Below are positions 12,082-27,831 of a DNA stretch of 64,000 bases, piece by piece. Position 1 is the stretch's first letter; every line of letters starts with the position of its first letter. The position numbers and the translations under genes were made by a program. The DNA is from Ilex aquifolium (lineage: Eukaryota; Streptophyta; Magnoliopsida; Aquifoliales; Aquifoliaceae): assembly GCA_951799425.1 (NCBI GenBank), contig OX637402.1, positions 18,985,844 through 19,049,843 on the forward strand. Reading direction: 5' to 3'. Under the pieces are notes generated by a model. The model made no database searches. It was not told where the DNA came from and was given only the letters and a program-made list of their open reading frames with translations.

Positions 12082-13541
12082 TAAGTTTTTTTTCTACACT
12101 TTGGAGATCAAAGACTTAAACAATTTCTAACTAGTAAAAGAATAAACTGAAATATAAAAAGGCAACTGGAATGTAAAGTAACAGAAGAACTAGAATTTGT
12201 ACATAAAGAGATTATTGCACTTAACATTAAACGAAAAGGAAAATCACCGGAGTTACAAGTTTGCAAAGAAATAAACTTAGTAAAATAGAGACCGACTCAA
12301 TGTAGAATTATTTTGTTGATCGAGAGATATCTTTTCTGTAGCCTTGCCTTGAGTGTTTACAAGAGATAACTCTTAACCATCGAAACTATCTTTTCTGACC
12401 ATTACTGTAATCATAACCTCTTTTTCTTTTTTGACCATTACTGTAATCATAACCTCTTTTTCGAGACACTTAGGCATGCATTGAACCGTCTCCAACTAAC
12501 AAATCTTAACACCTCATTTTCCAAGATTCTTAGAGTCTGACTTCCTTAATCGTTTGAATTCTCACTGACCTTCTATTGACCATTAAAGACCATTAAATCA
12601 ACTCCATCTTTTTTTTGGGGGGAAGAGAAAGGGTAAAAAAAATTTGAACCCTTGACCTCAAGAAGGCAAAGTCTTTACAAGACAAGATCACCACCAAATT
12701 TTACTATTTTGAGTGTAAATAATTTACCCATTCATCAACACCCATCACTGACAGTTTAACCTCTTGACTATTTGGTTTGGAGAACATGGGAGAATGAAGA
12801 ATGTATATAGGTTAAGCCCAAGAGCTTAAGTTTGCAAACTAGGTGCTACTCTGAGTTAGAAGTAGTGTATCCAATGGCTGGTTCTGTGGTCTCCCAACTG
12901 AAAAAAGTAAACCGCTCAGTTACTCTAGCTGCAGAAAATAGAACAAAAATGAAGCTGAAAGCAACAAAGATAAAGCTCTGAAGGTGCCAGGTTCCTGCAG
13001 GAGAGGAACATCATCTAAGAGTGGATTAAAATAGCAGCATAAATTGTTTACCTTGTATGCAAAGGGGCTAAGGGGGTGGAAGCAGCGGAAAAACATAGAG
13101 AAGATGTAAATTCTCACTGTTCAGCAAGATAAGAGAACATGTATAAATTGAGGGAACATATATACACAACTACACCTGCTCATTTTGTCGTCTCTGCTAC
13201 TATCTTTTTCGGTTATATACATCAGATTGATTCCTCGGTATGCTAATACAGATCTTGTTCTTCAGAAACATGATACCGGATTCTCCATTTCTGAAAGGCG
13301 AATCACAATGTCATTTGCATAAGGGAATTCTGGAGTGCCACCCAAAATCTCTATCAGTGTATTAGACTGACTTGCTTTGTATATGTACAGACGAAGGGGT
13401 GGGGCAGCAAAAGCGCTCTTGCATTCCATCATCACAGCCAAAACCGGGTGGCCAGCACACAGCAGCCTGCTTCCTTCATATGCTGCAAAGGTGAATTCAT
13501 CAGGTCTAATTTTTCACCAAGAGGAACTATATGTCAAAATT
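12082..13541. other. Gene-free spacer and 3' UTR side of MBD9
   Basis: No supported coding sequence. The part next to 13541 should be the MBD9 3' UTR, but no single poly(A) signal can be picked. At 12609-12680 there is a T(9)G(6) tract followed by AATTTGAACCCTTGACCTC, a dispersed plant repeat motif that only loosely resembles a tRNA B box. Confidence 0.4.
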
Positions 13542-16500
13542 TCAACCCCCGGTGTCTTTCCTTCTCCTGCTCTGTCTGCTTCTTAATTTGGAATTATCAG
13601 GATGATCTAAATCAAGGGCCTTTGGCATAAGTGGGCTGCTTGGCTTCAGTTTGTCCATTGAAGCTGAATTTAGAGGAGCTTCTTCGTCTGATTTGCAACC
13701 TGGGTCTCGAATTTCTGTTGCATCCACAACAGAAGGTCTCTCGTATATGATGGAAGCATCTAGGGAGTAAATGCGAAGAGCAAGTGCAGAGAGAGTCGAG
13801 ATTTTAGTGGCAGCTGAAGGGCATGACCAGTACCACCAATCATTTCTCAAGTACTCGCTCTTAATCATGTCCTCAAATACAATTGTTGCTTGAATCATCT
13901 GAAAGACAATTAAAGATTCAAACTTCCAACATAACTGCAAGTAATGGAAGATGCCCATTGTAAAGAACAAGAAATTCAATTGTAAGCTCATCATATTTAC
14001 TGCAAAAAGGTTTTCCCATAAAACAGAGTACAATGTTTGATTCTAGTCTTATATTAGAAACGGCACTTAGAAAAGCAATGACATGTCCACCTTCCAAAAA
14101 CTTATCTTATTCTAGCAATACACGACGTGAGTTGAACGTGAACAATTTAAATAATTATTTTTTTATTGAATCTATGAAAAATTGAAAATATAAATTTTGT
14201 GTAATTAAATTAAATGACAAATTTGGTGTCAAAAAATTAATCTATATTTTATTTCTTGTTAAACCTAATTATTAAAAAAAATTACATATAACATATATTT
14301 GATTTTAGAATCCAATTTGATAAATATATATATACAACAACATAATATAGATTCGTCTTTGCTCTTCATATAGATATAGAAATAGATATGAAAAACTTTA
14401 TGCAAGTGCATTACTTACAAATGAGTCCAAAAGAATTTAGAAGTTAAATAATACTTGTAAAAGAATTCAAAAAAACTTGAAAGTCAAATTGTGTATAAAA
14501 AATAAAATTATATAAAGGTATAAGGATACAATTGATTTTATAAAAATTAGGCTAGTAATACAAGACGTGTGTTACACGTGAACATATATAAATAATAATT
14601 TCTTGTTAAACTTCTAAAAAATATAGATTATATGTGTAATTGAATTGAATAAATAAATTATGTGTCAGAAAATTAATTCTTATTTTAATTTTTACTAAAC
14701 CTAGTTATTAATATATAAATGTATTGTACAGTAATTTGAGTTATTAGAGTTATTAGAGACCTAATACTATATGATAAGAAGAGTTTTGATAAGACATGGA
14801 AAGAAAAATGATGATATTACTTAACATTATTAAATAGGAATGAAATAGGAAATCAAAAAAATTTCACATATGCTGACATTTATAAGTAGTATAGATATAT
14901 ATAGAATAGATATAGATAGATAGATAGATAGATAGATTAGAAAGACCTTCATAGAGTAAACACTACTGCCTACAAATCTTGTGTAAAGACAATACACATA
15001 AAGGGATCATGGCCCCATACCCAAAGATCAGCGTTGACCCAAAATACAAGAACCTAATCAACAAAGTAGTCGGCAAGATAAAAAGAAAAAAGCAATCAAG
15101 CAACCAGAAACTGTCAAAGGGCAAATATCCAATTGGATTGACGTCAACAAAACTGTCAAATAGGACAAGTTATTAGAATGTAGTCATCGCTAGTAAGTGA
15201 GCAATGTCTTAATTCATCAAAGAACACCAATTTTGGCATGGCTCCACTTAAAATATATGGTGACACTGAATCACAGATTGGAAGATTTTTTATCAGTCCA
15301 ATTTCATGGAAAGACAAGCTAAGATCGAATCTAGCTCACTAAAAGTTTATAGCTAACAATATTGAATCTAAGAAATGAGATACATGAACTGACCTCAAAA
15401 ATTGACTCTGCGGACTTCACAAATGCACGCCAGGTACATCTTTTCTCTGAGTGTGCCCTTGACGGTCTCAAAGCTTCTTCAGGTAGGGCAGCATCCATAT
15501 CAAGCAAATCAATCTTAAGCCGCCTTAGAATTTCCGAAACCCTGCCCACTAATGGTCTCGACAAGGATTCGCGAATAATCCAGCATTTACCTACTCCAAG
15601 CACTGGACTTTTACTCTTTATTGAAGAGAGTTTATCCCTCTCATTCACATGTTTGGGTTTCAATCTCTCAACTTTCGATGTCCCCTCATGTACACCATTC
15701 TCATAATTTCCAGATAAAGTATTGGAAATGCCATCATTGGCCACACCCGGCGTGATGTTGCCTCCTGAATTTGCTTGAGGCTGCTCATCTTCCAAACCTG
15801 TGAATCTATGGCAGGAACTGACCTCATTTCTCATCATAGGGACCAATGTAGAGGCAGGGTCGCTGAGATAAGGAGATAAGCTTGGCACAAATGATGGAGT
15901 CCCATTAGAACCAATGAGTCCTACATCCTTTACCAATTCCTTAAGAGAGCTTTGAGTGACAAACTTTGCTTTGATCTCCTCAAAGTCAAAAGGACATTCA
16001 GGGTCATGTTGATAATTTCTAAAACTGGTTCCCTTGTCATGCATTTCACTTCCAGATGCTCTAACAATAGTTTCATCTTTAGTGCATTTGTCAAGCAAGG
16101 ATCCAGCACTCCTCATCCTTTTCCTCTTTGAGGAATCTTCATTTCCCTGGCTACTCTGAGGGATAGGTGAACCCAGGCCGCACATTTTTTCAGTGTGCCC
16201 TTCAAATTCCTCACTTGTGGAGAACATCTGGTGGCATGAGAGGCAATGGTGTCTCGATGGCCATAACAGTTCTAGGCACTCACACCTGTACATTCTTCCC
16301 TTGTTAACTACTTTAGCCTTCTGACACAGCTGCTTTGGGATGTCATTGTCCTCCTGCTCCAAGCAAGAACCAAACTTGTTTTCCAGTGTAGTCACCGCCT
16401 TCGTCACCAGAAAATCAGAATCTAAAGCTTTTCCACTAATTGAGGAATTCAGAGACATTGGATGTTTCTCAGTGCGCAAATGATTTTCAGCATGATAGGA

Positions 16501-19500
16501 GTGTTTGAATTTATTTTTTTGCAACTGCAGTATTGACTCTTTCAGTTCTCTCTCTCTTGCATCATCATCTCTAAGCCATCCAATGAGTTTTTCAATTTCA
16601 TCATCAGATTGATATGAAGTCCATGAAGAACAAATGGGAATGTTCTGCTCAGAGTCATTCAACTTAGAAACAAGTGATTGTCTTGGATTTGAAGGATCCT
16701 GTGTGCCACATGGAAGAGAATTACATGAAGTTGAATTGTTTCCAGGCGGGTCCCCATGTTCCTCCACTTTACTCCGTTGTGCCATCGCACTCCTGTAGAC
16801 AACTACCTGTGGACAAGAGGTTGGCCTGCCAAAAATCCAGTACAGTCGGCCAGCAGAATCCCTCCCCAAAAATTCCTTCCTAACAGAAACTCTAAGGAGT
16901 TCTGATTCTATTGTAGTAATTCTGTCCTGCAAACCCGAAATCTCACTTTTAAGGGAGCTCATTTCAAGGTCATAGGCTTGTGAGACACTCACATCAGCTT
17001 GGATAGGGAGGTGATGACCATGAAACAAATGTTCTGAATTCACATGCATAGAAGACATATGCCCCGGCACACAAGTGCCTGTGGTATCAGATGAGAAATG
17101 GCTGGGCATAACTTGAGCACCAGATAGCATTGAACCATTACAACTATTTTTCGGCTGTTGCTGTGAGTTAAAATTGCTCCAGGCATTTTCTCCACTCAAG
17201 TCCTTTTTCTGTTGCTGAGTAGATATGGGAAGCTCATTTTGCCACCTGGCACCTTCTGTACCTGAATTTCTATGGGAAAACATATTTCCAGATACTGGGT
17301 TGTGATCCTTAGCTGGTGACTGATGTTGTAGTTTTCCAACTGTATCATACTCGTTCATGATCTGATTTCTATAATTGGCACTAGGTTTCTGAGAAACACT
17401 TATCAGAGAAGGCCAGCATGATTGATTGATACGATCATTTGGTCCATTCCTATGTGGGCCATCCTCTGACTTTCCAAAGTTACTAGAGTAGGATGGCGTA
17501 TAGCTGATACTAGTGAGCAGCTGCCCCGACGATCCATCAATGTCAGTAAGCACAGAAGCTGATGCATCTGATCCCAATTCTCCACCTCCGTTACACACAT
17601 TCATCTTCACTTTTGCCAGATTTGCAGCCAAAATTTCTTCTCTGAACATCAGGTTCTTCCATTCTGAGACGAGGGAACGCACTTTCTGTTGCAAATCAGC
17701 AGAAAGAGAGGCACACTGATCTAGGTGGTTTCGCACAATCGCAGAGTTCAGTGCCTCATCGCACAAGAATTTCATAAGGAAAATTCTCTGCATCAAGAAC
17801 AAAAGGAGTTTTAGCTAAATGTAAGTTGGAAAAATTAAAAGAGTGAAGAATACAAATCAGTTAGCTTCCTGTAATTTACTAAATAACAGCACATAACAAT
17901 TCCCACTCTGAATGAAACCATCTATTAGATCCAAATAAAATACACCAAGCTGAACAGCAACTATTTCTGGCCACAAAGGAATCGGTTGGCGACTTGGCGG
18001 TTGTTGGAAGAATTCCACCTACAGATTTTGGTAATCATATTGTACCACAGTCGGCTCCCCACCCCCAAAAAAAAAAAGACAAACCCCCCAAAAAAAAGAG
18101 AAAAAGAGGAAAATCTCAAAAGGGGCTACATGGAGCTGGATCATAAGCCCTTTGCATAAAAGGCAAGTGTGTAGAGAACAGTATGTGACTAACTGGGCAA
18201 ATATCTTCCGAAACAAAACAATGTGAAAACACAGACTGCTGAAAATTGCAATAAAAAGCATAGACATGGATTCATTGACGGGGTGATGGACAAACCTCCT
18301 CCACGCTGAACTCCCAATAATCCTTCAACTCCATCATGTTTGCTAATTGGGCCAGCGACTCCAAATGATTATCAGTGAATTCTCTCTTATATCTCTTTCT
18401 GCCATACCTGCTTATGACCTGAGTACCACAGAATGTACCACGAGACATAAATTGACCAGTAACGCAAGTAGGGCAATACCAGTTTCCTTCGGGAATTCTT
18501 GCAAGTGGAGGATTTAAGCAGTACGTATGGTACTCAGAATCACAAGCATCACAAAGTAAAACATTGTCATCGTCTTTATCCATGCCACACACTTTGCAGA
18601 CCCCTTCATCCCAAGGGGCTTTGGGAAGAGAGCTCTCACTTATACGTTCAAGCATATCATCCATATCTTCTTTCTTTGCCTCGTGGCTTAAACAATCAGA
18701 AGGGGCATTCTCCACAATTTTTTGGGCCAGGGTCAGAACCTGAAGGAGGAATAAGCACATTCAAGCTCAGACAACAAACAAAGCACTATGTGAGCAAATT
18801 CAAAGGACATCTGTTCAATGCGTAACATCAACACAGCCATAATTTTGACAAAATCATATTATGCAACAATAAAGTCTCAGCTATTCCAGATCCAGATAAA
18901 TTATTGTTTGAACCATGCGATGAAAAAAGTCAAGAAGGCATTCCTTAGATTCAATCCAATCAGCAGAGTTGGCAAAGGAGGTGACCATTCTACAAATTTA
19001 TATACACAGACAAATCTGGTCATGGAAAAATTATTTTTCCCTTAAAAAGGGCAGATCCTCCATTATGTCAATGAATACAAAATAGAAAGCTAGAAGGCAA
19101 AAGAGAATAATACCACATCAAATGATCAATGCCGCATATTAGAAATACCAAATCATAGAAAAAAAGTATTGTGCATCTAAATTAACTGTATGCACACCAT
19201 AAAAAACTGTAAATTTATGATGCCATAAAAGCTTATTGTATATGCAACTATAATGGTGGCCATGATAGAGGGAGCAAGCTGCATTGGATCCCAACCCAAG
19301 GAGAACTTGTCACGACCAAAAGGTAAGATTGTTCAAGATAACAGCTAGCATCCAACAAACAATCAAAAGGTAACTCATCAATACAATAGGTAGGCCCAAT
19401 GTAGTCCGGCTCCAGATTCCCCATTCAACCATTTGGGCTGGGACTGCATTTTAAAGTTACTCACACTTTATGTTAACAGTTGACTACAACTTTCCCAAAA

Positions 19501-22500
19501 TGGCCAACCTAGGAATCGACATAGTGACAGCCCGCAAGAAAATAGTGAAGCAGCTGATATATCTATGCTTGTAAAATGTTCATCAGAGTATGGGGTCATC
19601 AAGCCAATCTCCACAACCAAGTCAAAGTTTATCCCTCATGCATTTTGTACTGAAGATAACAGTCAACCCCTCCCCCATCATAAAAGGTACTTGTTGGAAG
19701 AGTAGATTGATAAAAGGTCATTAGGCAGTATGAGAAATCATTTATGTCACTGACATCAAAGAGAACAAAAATACAAATAACACAAGTGCATATAGGTATA
19801 TAATATTTATGTGGTATGACTAGTCAAAATGTTAAACTTAATCCACCACTTTAAAATACTAACCAATCCTTATAATACTCGAGAAACTGGAAACTCGAAG
19901 CAAATAGGAGTAGTGAACAACTGATTCTGGCATGGCAGTTGTAATGGCAGAATATATAATAAAGGAACAGTAAATGGAATAGGTGAAAACAAACCTCTTT
20001 TTCATACAGGACTTCAAAGTTTTGGGATAACGTCTCGGCCAAATCAATCAAATCGGATCGATCCCCATATGCAGTGTGTATATTATGCCAAACCTATCAG
20101 TAAAGAATAAGAGTTGGAGATCTTAACCTGAATGCAAGAAATTCATAAATTACTTGCTAAAAATCGAACTTATGAAACACTTCAATTGGCCAGAAGTCAA
20201 ATAGGGTTTATACTGCGTAGGCCATATACATACATACAAATTCTGTCTACTCATCCAAACATCTGCATTATTTGTGCATGAGGTGTCAACCTATTAAAAG
20301 TGTTCTAACCTCACATTGACTCAGAATAAACAAAAACTTTGGAATAGCATGTCTCGTGAAACCTGATTGTTAACAATACCTAGATCCACCAAGCATGATG
20401 GATTCATATGGTGCTCAACTCTGCCTGGTAAAAGTCTAAAAAGTAGCTCTACGATATCTATCTATAAATTGCTCAAAAGTGTTTGGCAGTACCAGGCAGA
20501 GTTAAAAGATTGCATGTGCAACCCACCGCAATGAGCTGACAATATTCTTCTTCTTTTCCTTTGCTTAAAGTTTTTTTATTTTTTTTGGGGGTCGGAGGTA
20601 TGCTTCTGCGTTGTGACTTGTGAGAACATCATTACACTCCTGATTTAAGATAACCTCGACAGGACTTGCAACCCCCCTTCAAGTAAAAGAACTACATACT
20701 GATATTGCAGGAAACTATGCCAGATCTGATCAGAGGATGAAACAACTATGTATCGACAGGTGAAAATTTAATATAGAAGAGATTGAGAACAAACTAGAAC
20801 TTTAGTAGCATCCTACACATAAAAAACTCAAAAAATGGTCATTATTCCTGTTTCCTTTGCGCAATGAAGGCTGGCAAAGGTATGCAGGACACATCTGAGC
20901 CAGAGAAATATAACATACCTCCCGAACATCCTCAAGGAAAGCTTCATGTGAACCACCGTAGGCCCCAGCATCCAACCTCATATCAATACTCCTGAAGTCC
21001 AAAGGACGAGATACCATTGCAGGATATCCAAGAAGTCCCTCGTCCTCATTATCATTCGGATTCAGAACTGTTCTTCCCAACAGATTACAAAAGACTCTTT
21101 CTTCATCTGATGCAGCAGCACGCCGCAGCACAATACGGCATTGTTTCATGATCAAATCCGATACACTGTTGAGATTCTTCCTTTTTTCTTTCTTCTCTGG
21201 TTTGTGCAGCAGAGGTTCACGACTGACATCTGCCAGCACCGAGACAACTGCTCTCTGTACCACATTTAATAGTAATTAGGGCAAAGTCCAACACCTAGAT
21301 TGATACAAAAACATCATGTCCTTAGATAAAAGCACTCCTTTTAGAGCTATGAGGATCTTTTTCCAATGCAACCATACTTTAAAAACAGCACAATATTTGT
21401 GATAATTAGGTAACAGTTGTATTCAAATCTCCACAAAGTTCAGATGACAAATATACAGCATTGCATTGGTAAGTTCCTAATGTTCACAATTAATTATATA
21501 TTGAATTCCGAAAAAGAATATTGGCCGGTTTCATTGGCTGTATTTTGGCCAAATTATTCAGAAGTCCGGTTAGTATAAGAAGTTTAAAAACTAAAATAGT
21601 TAATATTCAGCGTGAAGTAAAAGTCTGATACAGATTCTGAACATCTCAATTTGCAGAAACTGCATCACTTGATAACATATGTTCCTCGTGGTGACTGAAG
21701 TTGATTCCTTCCACTCACTACTTTGAAAAAGTAAAGGCCGAAAATGCAAAAATACACTCAGACTAAAGGTTAAAAGATACACTTCGTAACTGAGAAAAGA
21801 TAAACACTGAACTTGTAGGACCAAAATTAAACAAAGCACTTCTACTTTAACGGTCACAGCACAAAGTATCTCCAAGAATACAAGTATCAGAGGTGAGCAG
21901 AAGCTTGATACAAGATGCAGAACAAAATGTCTAGAAAATAGTGAAATAAGAACATGATACCAGCAAAACCACTGACCAGCTATAGAGATTGCACAGTGCT
22001 ACTAAGCACATTCATGCATAGTTCTTTTCACTAAAACTGGCAGGTTTATGTATTGTTTTTTGGCAATATCAACAAGACAATGAACTTGACTATAGTATGC
22101 TCCTAAACAACATAAAATGTTACTTCCTTGCCCAAGAATCAGGACACTCAAACTAAAACAACTGAATAAATAACTAGGTGGTGAATTTAAAGATTGACGT
22201 TATCTAAACCATGTGATGTAATGCAAGAAGCCACTCCGTACGCATACAATTGGAGTTGCCTCCATGCAAGAAACCACGTGGCATGCATACAATTGTAGAA
22301 TCTGTGATTTGATGGTGGAACTGATCAGATTCCTGAAGATCACCTCAGTCAACCACAAGATATTTAATGGTTAAGCATTAAAAAAACAATTTTCTGTTTC
22401 TATAGAAACGACAAAAGAGGGAAAAAATCAATTAGTTGAATAAATTGTTTTCCTAAATAACATAACCTGTTACCTACCCCTAAATCAGAAGACCCTAACT

Positions 22501-25500
22501 GAGCACTGCAATTGACAGGCAAAGTAGTAATCCGAAACAACATCAATGTAATCCAAACCAATCTGGATTACTTTGGAAGTTGACAAAATTAAATCGAATA
22601 AATTATTCATTTTCTAGGGGGAAAGCCTATTCAGCCATGCTCAATCGTAACAACTCTACATTGTTTCTCTTGTTAAGAATGTCAACGGGGAGAGTCTTTT
22701 AAGTAGGACCGCAAATGAGCCAAAACTAAGCTGACTATCAGCACATTGAAGCTAAGCTCGGCACATATGAAGTGTGCTCGAACAAGGCTCAACCCCAAAC
22801 CGAACCAAAAGAACTCTGCCGTAGACCTAGTTATTTATTCAGTTGTTTTAGTTTGAGTCTCTTGATTCTTGGGCAAGGGATTAACATTTTGGCATTGACA
22901 TTGCGTTGGCATAGACATTCATCAAAATTACAAAACTTGCCATCCTCCGTATATAATACTAATAAAAAGAGGCATGTAACTTGACTGAAACAATGAACTT
23001 TCCAACCCCATGTTTCTGAGACATGGAGCAAAGCTTAGGCCTGCTCAGGCTAGACTCCTTTTGTGTCAGGCATACAAGTCGCAAACGAGGCAAGTCTTGA
23101 CCAGCCCCGACACAAACGACTTGATTCATTCGTAGGCCTATTGTTGTTGATCCCCTTCCCCAACCCCTCCGCCGCCCAGCCCCGTGCCAGGAGGTGCCCC
23201 ACACATCCCCACCCTATCCTAGGTGAGAGGCCAAACCAACCCCAAGCCAATACGTAGAGACCGATGTTACAATGCGTACATTCCATGTCAAATCTAACTG
23301 TTTAACTGTGATTGTGTTGAAAAATGAAGAAAAGTAACAAATCTAAACAAAATCCTATGGACAACCAGCAAGGCAAGATCATAACATAATGCATCAAGTT
23401 GGCAAAAGGACCTATCCAGCTGTGAAGCATTCTTCAAACAATTAGACTGAAATTAATCAAATGAATAAGGGCGTGTAATAGTCTACAAAAGTTAAAACCT
23501 ATCTATCTATATATATAAACAAAAAACTAGAGGGGAGAAGGCTTGAGAAGTCTTCCCTCCTCGTTTCTTAAATTCTTAAGAGTTTGACTATCTTCAATCA
23601 CATTTCATCATGTATCCTATGTAACCACTCCCCACTAACTAACCACTACTTTTTTCAAATTTGAATTAATAATTTTTTATTATTTCTTTGTCTAGCTTCT
23701 TATAAATGATAAGGTGAAAGAAGAGGAATGGATAAAATGAATTTAAAAAATGATGAAATATATATCTTGTGCATCGCACACGGCAGGACGCTAGTAGCAT
23801 AATAAACAAATCACAATTAGATCAAAAGACAAAAGGAATACACATGCAACAATATATCTAAGATCACACACAAGGCCTAGAAAATAATTGGGCAAACCCA
23901 CATGATCAAATCACATCGATCTTATCAATAAATGAACTACAACATTGAAGACCAACCTAATGTTTGATCTATCCATATGGTCTATACATGTGAAAGGATT
24001 GATGATGACAGAAAAAAAAATGATGGAGGGTTGTGAACCTTGGGATGGTAGTGAATGATGTTTATGCGGGTGTGGGTGTGTGTGGCTGAGAGAGAGAGAC
24101 TGCTCAGTGTACAATCGTAAAACAGAGTCAACTAAATAGTTTGGATAGACCAGGAAACTAACTAGATGAGTATTTCGTATATACAATCCATAAACGAGAA
24201 TCTATCCCAATCCAGATCCAAACCTGGTCTAATTTTAATGTCTCCAAGCTCCCCCCCCCCCCCCCAAAAAAAAAAAAAACAAAAGAGACAGGGCAGTGCA
24301 TGCGACTGTCAAGTCTGGTTAAATTGCCATCTCTGGAAACGTATTCACGGAGTAGGGCTTTGAATACATATTCAACTGCCTGGAACTGGCTTTCTCTTAC
24401 AGATTGATGAGATATAGGTGCTTAAGGAAAAAAAGATAAATATGATATCTCAGCAACATTTTCACCAAAAGTTTTTAAAAAAACACGAAGATGCACCTTG
24501 GTAGGGCCTGATGCATTTCCTTTGTAAACTCCCTTGCTGATGGAATGTTCCAACATCTTCTTAGCCCATTCAGGTGGATTTCTATCTAGAGCTTCGTAGA
24601 CGCACTTCCTGATTCTAGCTCCCACATTCGTGGGTAGCTTTCTTACAGGTTCTAGCACCTGTGCCCACTCAGGAACCTCCCTGTCATTCACCTTTATCAC
24701 TTTGGAAGCACCCACTGCATTGGACTCCTTATCGATGCTAGAAACGTCATTTTTATTCTTCATTGAACCAAAAATATTCTTCATAGCCTCTGCAAGAAGC
24801 TGAGAATCACATAAATTGGAGCATCTTTATTCTACTAGAGTCAAATAACAAAAAAAAAAGAATAATTCTACTGGATAACATATTTACACTGTTGGTCAGA
24901 TAGAAGTTTTACAAGAGAAAATGGCATATATTATACCGGTTACTGATAAGTAAAAATCATCAGGCTACTCCATTTTCTTGTATGTAAGCTTATTTGTTTG
25001 AAATATCAAAAGTCTCCAATTTGTACTGCTAGTAATGCATATGTCAATAAATATTATGGAGCAAAAAAAACTCATGCATATATAGTCTTTCTTAGCGGAC
25101 CACAAGGGGTAACGAAACATTTGCCTATTTTGGAATGGGACACGCCTATGTCAATTGCATATGATTTCACACTGAATTTGTTTGAAATAAAGAACTTAAG
25201 TTGTTTTATAAATCCACCGGAAAGAACTCAGAAAGATATATCCCAAGTACATTGCCGGTAGAAGAAGTATTACAAAGCTTATTAACATGGAACCAAATAT
25301 ATTATGCAAGTCAAGGTCATTACCAAACTTAATCAGAACATAATAATTTTCCGTGTTCCAAATTTAAGTCCCAGAACTAACATTGAGCATAGTGAAGTCC
25401 AGTGCAGTTGAGTTCTAGGCTGGTAATCCTTTACTTCCAACACAATCTAATGAGAGATGAATATACTAAAAGCCCAAGGCTGTCCCAAATTGAGGGTACA

Positions 25501-27790
25501 GAATCTCATTAGATCCCTAGTTCAAAAGTCACAACCACAATCCAGTGATTCAAATTACGCACCATGACATCCAATCCAGCTGCATTTGTTCTCCACTCAA
25601 GTTGAATACAAATCTTCTCACTTAAGGATGCAATCTTTGCTAAAAATGAAGAATATAATCACAAACTAGGGATACTGATATGGTTATGGCAATAAGTGAT
25701 GACAATGAGAAGCGAGAACAAAATGATTTAGCCGACAGCCACAAAAAATATTTTAGTTTTGTATGCCACTCTTTTAGCATGAAATTTTATCAACAACCTA
25801 AGCAATTCACGTCATATAGCAGACTAAGGGAATAAGAATCAAGCTTACCAGTGCATCTGCCTCCATTGCAGCCACTCCCGTGGGAGAACCACACAGTGCC
25901 CCACCATCACCTTGCAAGCAGTGAAACACTTTTCCGCTCTCACGGCAAGTGATTTCTGGGGAATCAAGGTTACCTTCCATGGACAACACAGCTAAAATAT
26001 ATCTCCGAGCTAATTCAGGCCAAGTAAGTTCATTAACAGGGAGAATGTAGGGCTTTGGTTTAACCAAGTTGTCTCCATCTTTCTTCCTACCTCGTTTTGA
26101 CTTAGGCTCTCCGGCATCAAAGTTAGGATCTACATAAGCTGCGACCTTTGAAAGCAATTCACCTAGAAGGACTTTCAGCAAGGAGCTATGAGTCTTAGTC
26201 AATGCTGCACCAGTACATTTGCTGCGAGGATGGTAAGCAACTCTAGCTTGGACAACTTCCACCGTAAATTCTCCACTGTCCTGAATTTCATTTCCAGTCT
26301 TTCCTATTGAATTTGAGCTGTCTACCCATGGATTTATGAGTTCATATTCAAGCTCATGCAAAGAAATGGGCTCCTCCAGCCCTATAACCTCTGAGAAACG
26401 ATGTAAGAAATCCGAAGCCTAAAGATATAAGGAAGAAACATGAGTATATGGAAAGAATTTGATAATTGTTTCCAATTTCAATTTTCAGAATTCATATACC
26501 TGGAGAACATCACCAACTAAATATGCGGGAAGCTTTGAGCTTAGTGGCTTGCCCAAAGGATAGGAATCTCTCATTTGAGAGCCTTCAAATACCTGCTTCC
26601 TTGGTCTTTTATAAGCACTGAAGAAAATATCTGATTCTTCTTCAACTTGTAGGTCACTCTTCCTTTTGGCCAGAAGGTACCCGCTTCCAACTGTTTGTAA
26701 TGTGGAATTAACCCTTCTTCTATTCAGAGATTTATATTCTGAACAGGCGTCAACCCCAGGAAGCTGTTCTATGATTTCTTGTACAAATTCCACATCTAGT
26801 CCAACTCTGTCCTGGTGCAACCATTTTGCCAGCATTTCACAAATAGCATCAAACTCAGTATCGCTCTGAGTTAAATGCGGAATGTTGACAGGGCCAGTAA
26901 AATAGCAAAACTTGGACAATGAACTAAAAGTGCCTGTAGCTTCAACATTCATCCTATTTACATCATGCTTGCAGCAAAACTGAAGTACCCCTCTTTCCTT
27001 GTATGACTCACGGCAAGCATTCAGAAAAGTTTGGGAGATCATTTCCCATGCAGATGATGGTGATCTCCCTTCCACTAAAAATTTGCCGATACTATCACCT
27101 AGTCCTGGGTTATCCAAATTGATGTTTCCGGAACTTCGACTAAGAAAATCAGCATCTGTTGTCAACCGATCTGCTTCTTGAAAGTCAAAATCTTCATTTC
27201 CTCTCTTCATAGAACATAATGATATATCATCATCCAAATGTGGTGGGTTATGTTCTGTCAGCATCAATTCAATTGCTGTATTATCATCATCAACCATTCC
27301 AAAAATGGCCGAATCATCTTTCCACTCTTTGCCTTCCCGATCCAATGAGCCAGATGTCATTGACAAGACTGTTGAACCATTAGGAATGGACCATGTGGAG
27401 CATGGACATCTTTGGACTTTAAAAATTGGGCCAGAATCACCACCATCTGAAACATCACATACAAAAAGGGACCCCGTGACCTTATCATGCCAGCTAGATC
27501 TGTAACCTATAGGCCATATCTGGCCTGAGTTATGGTATGATGGCCGTGGATCAACCTTTCCCACAGAAATAAGAAAAAAGTCTTCAAACTGAACAGGGAA
27601 GCCATCCTGGAAAGACAATTGAAGTAAACATCAGGAAGAGCAAGCTAAAGAAATTAAAGCCTTGGGACAAACTTATCTCCTATAAACATGATAACAGAGG
27701 AAATATATCTGCCCTTTCAGGGGAGGGAGAGTAAGAAGAGCGAGAGAGTGGAGAAGTAGATAAAGATAGATGTTTTGTTTTTTTTTTTTT

Positions 27791-27831
<41 letters not shown>

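Noticed and set aside
12609..12680. tRNA-derived SINE from the GAACCCTTGACC motif
   Set aside because: A B-box-like word is present, but there is no A box, tail or flanking duplication.
14979..15176. 65-codon plus-strand frame rich in Lys
   Set aside because: It lies in the last MBD9 intron on the opposite strand and has no motif or neighbours supporting a gene.
23063..23286. Open frames on both strands in MBD9 intron 5
   Set aside because: Proline/glycine-rich by base composition, mutually overlapping, without motifs.
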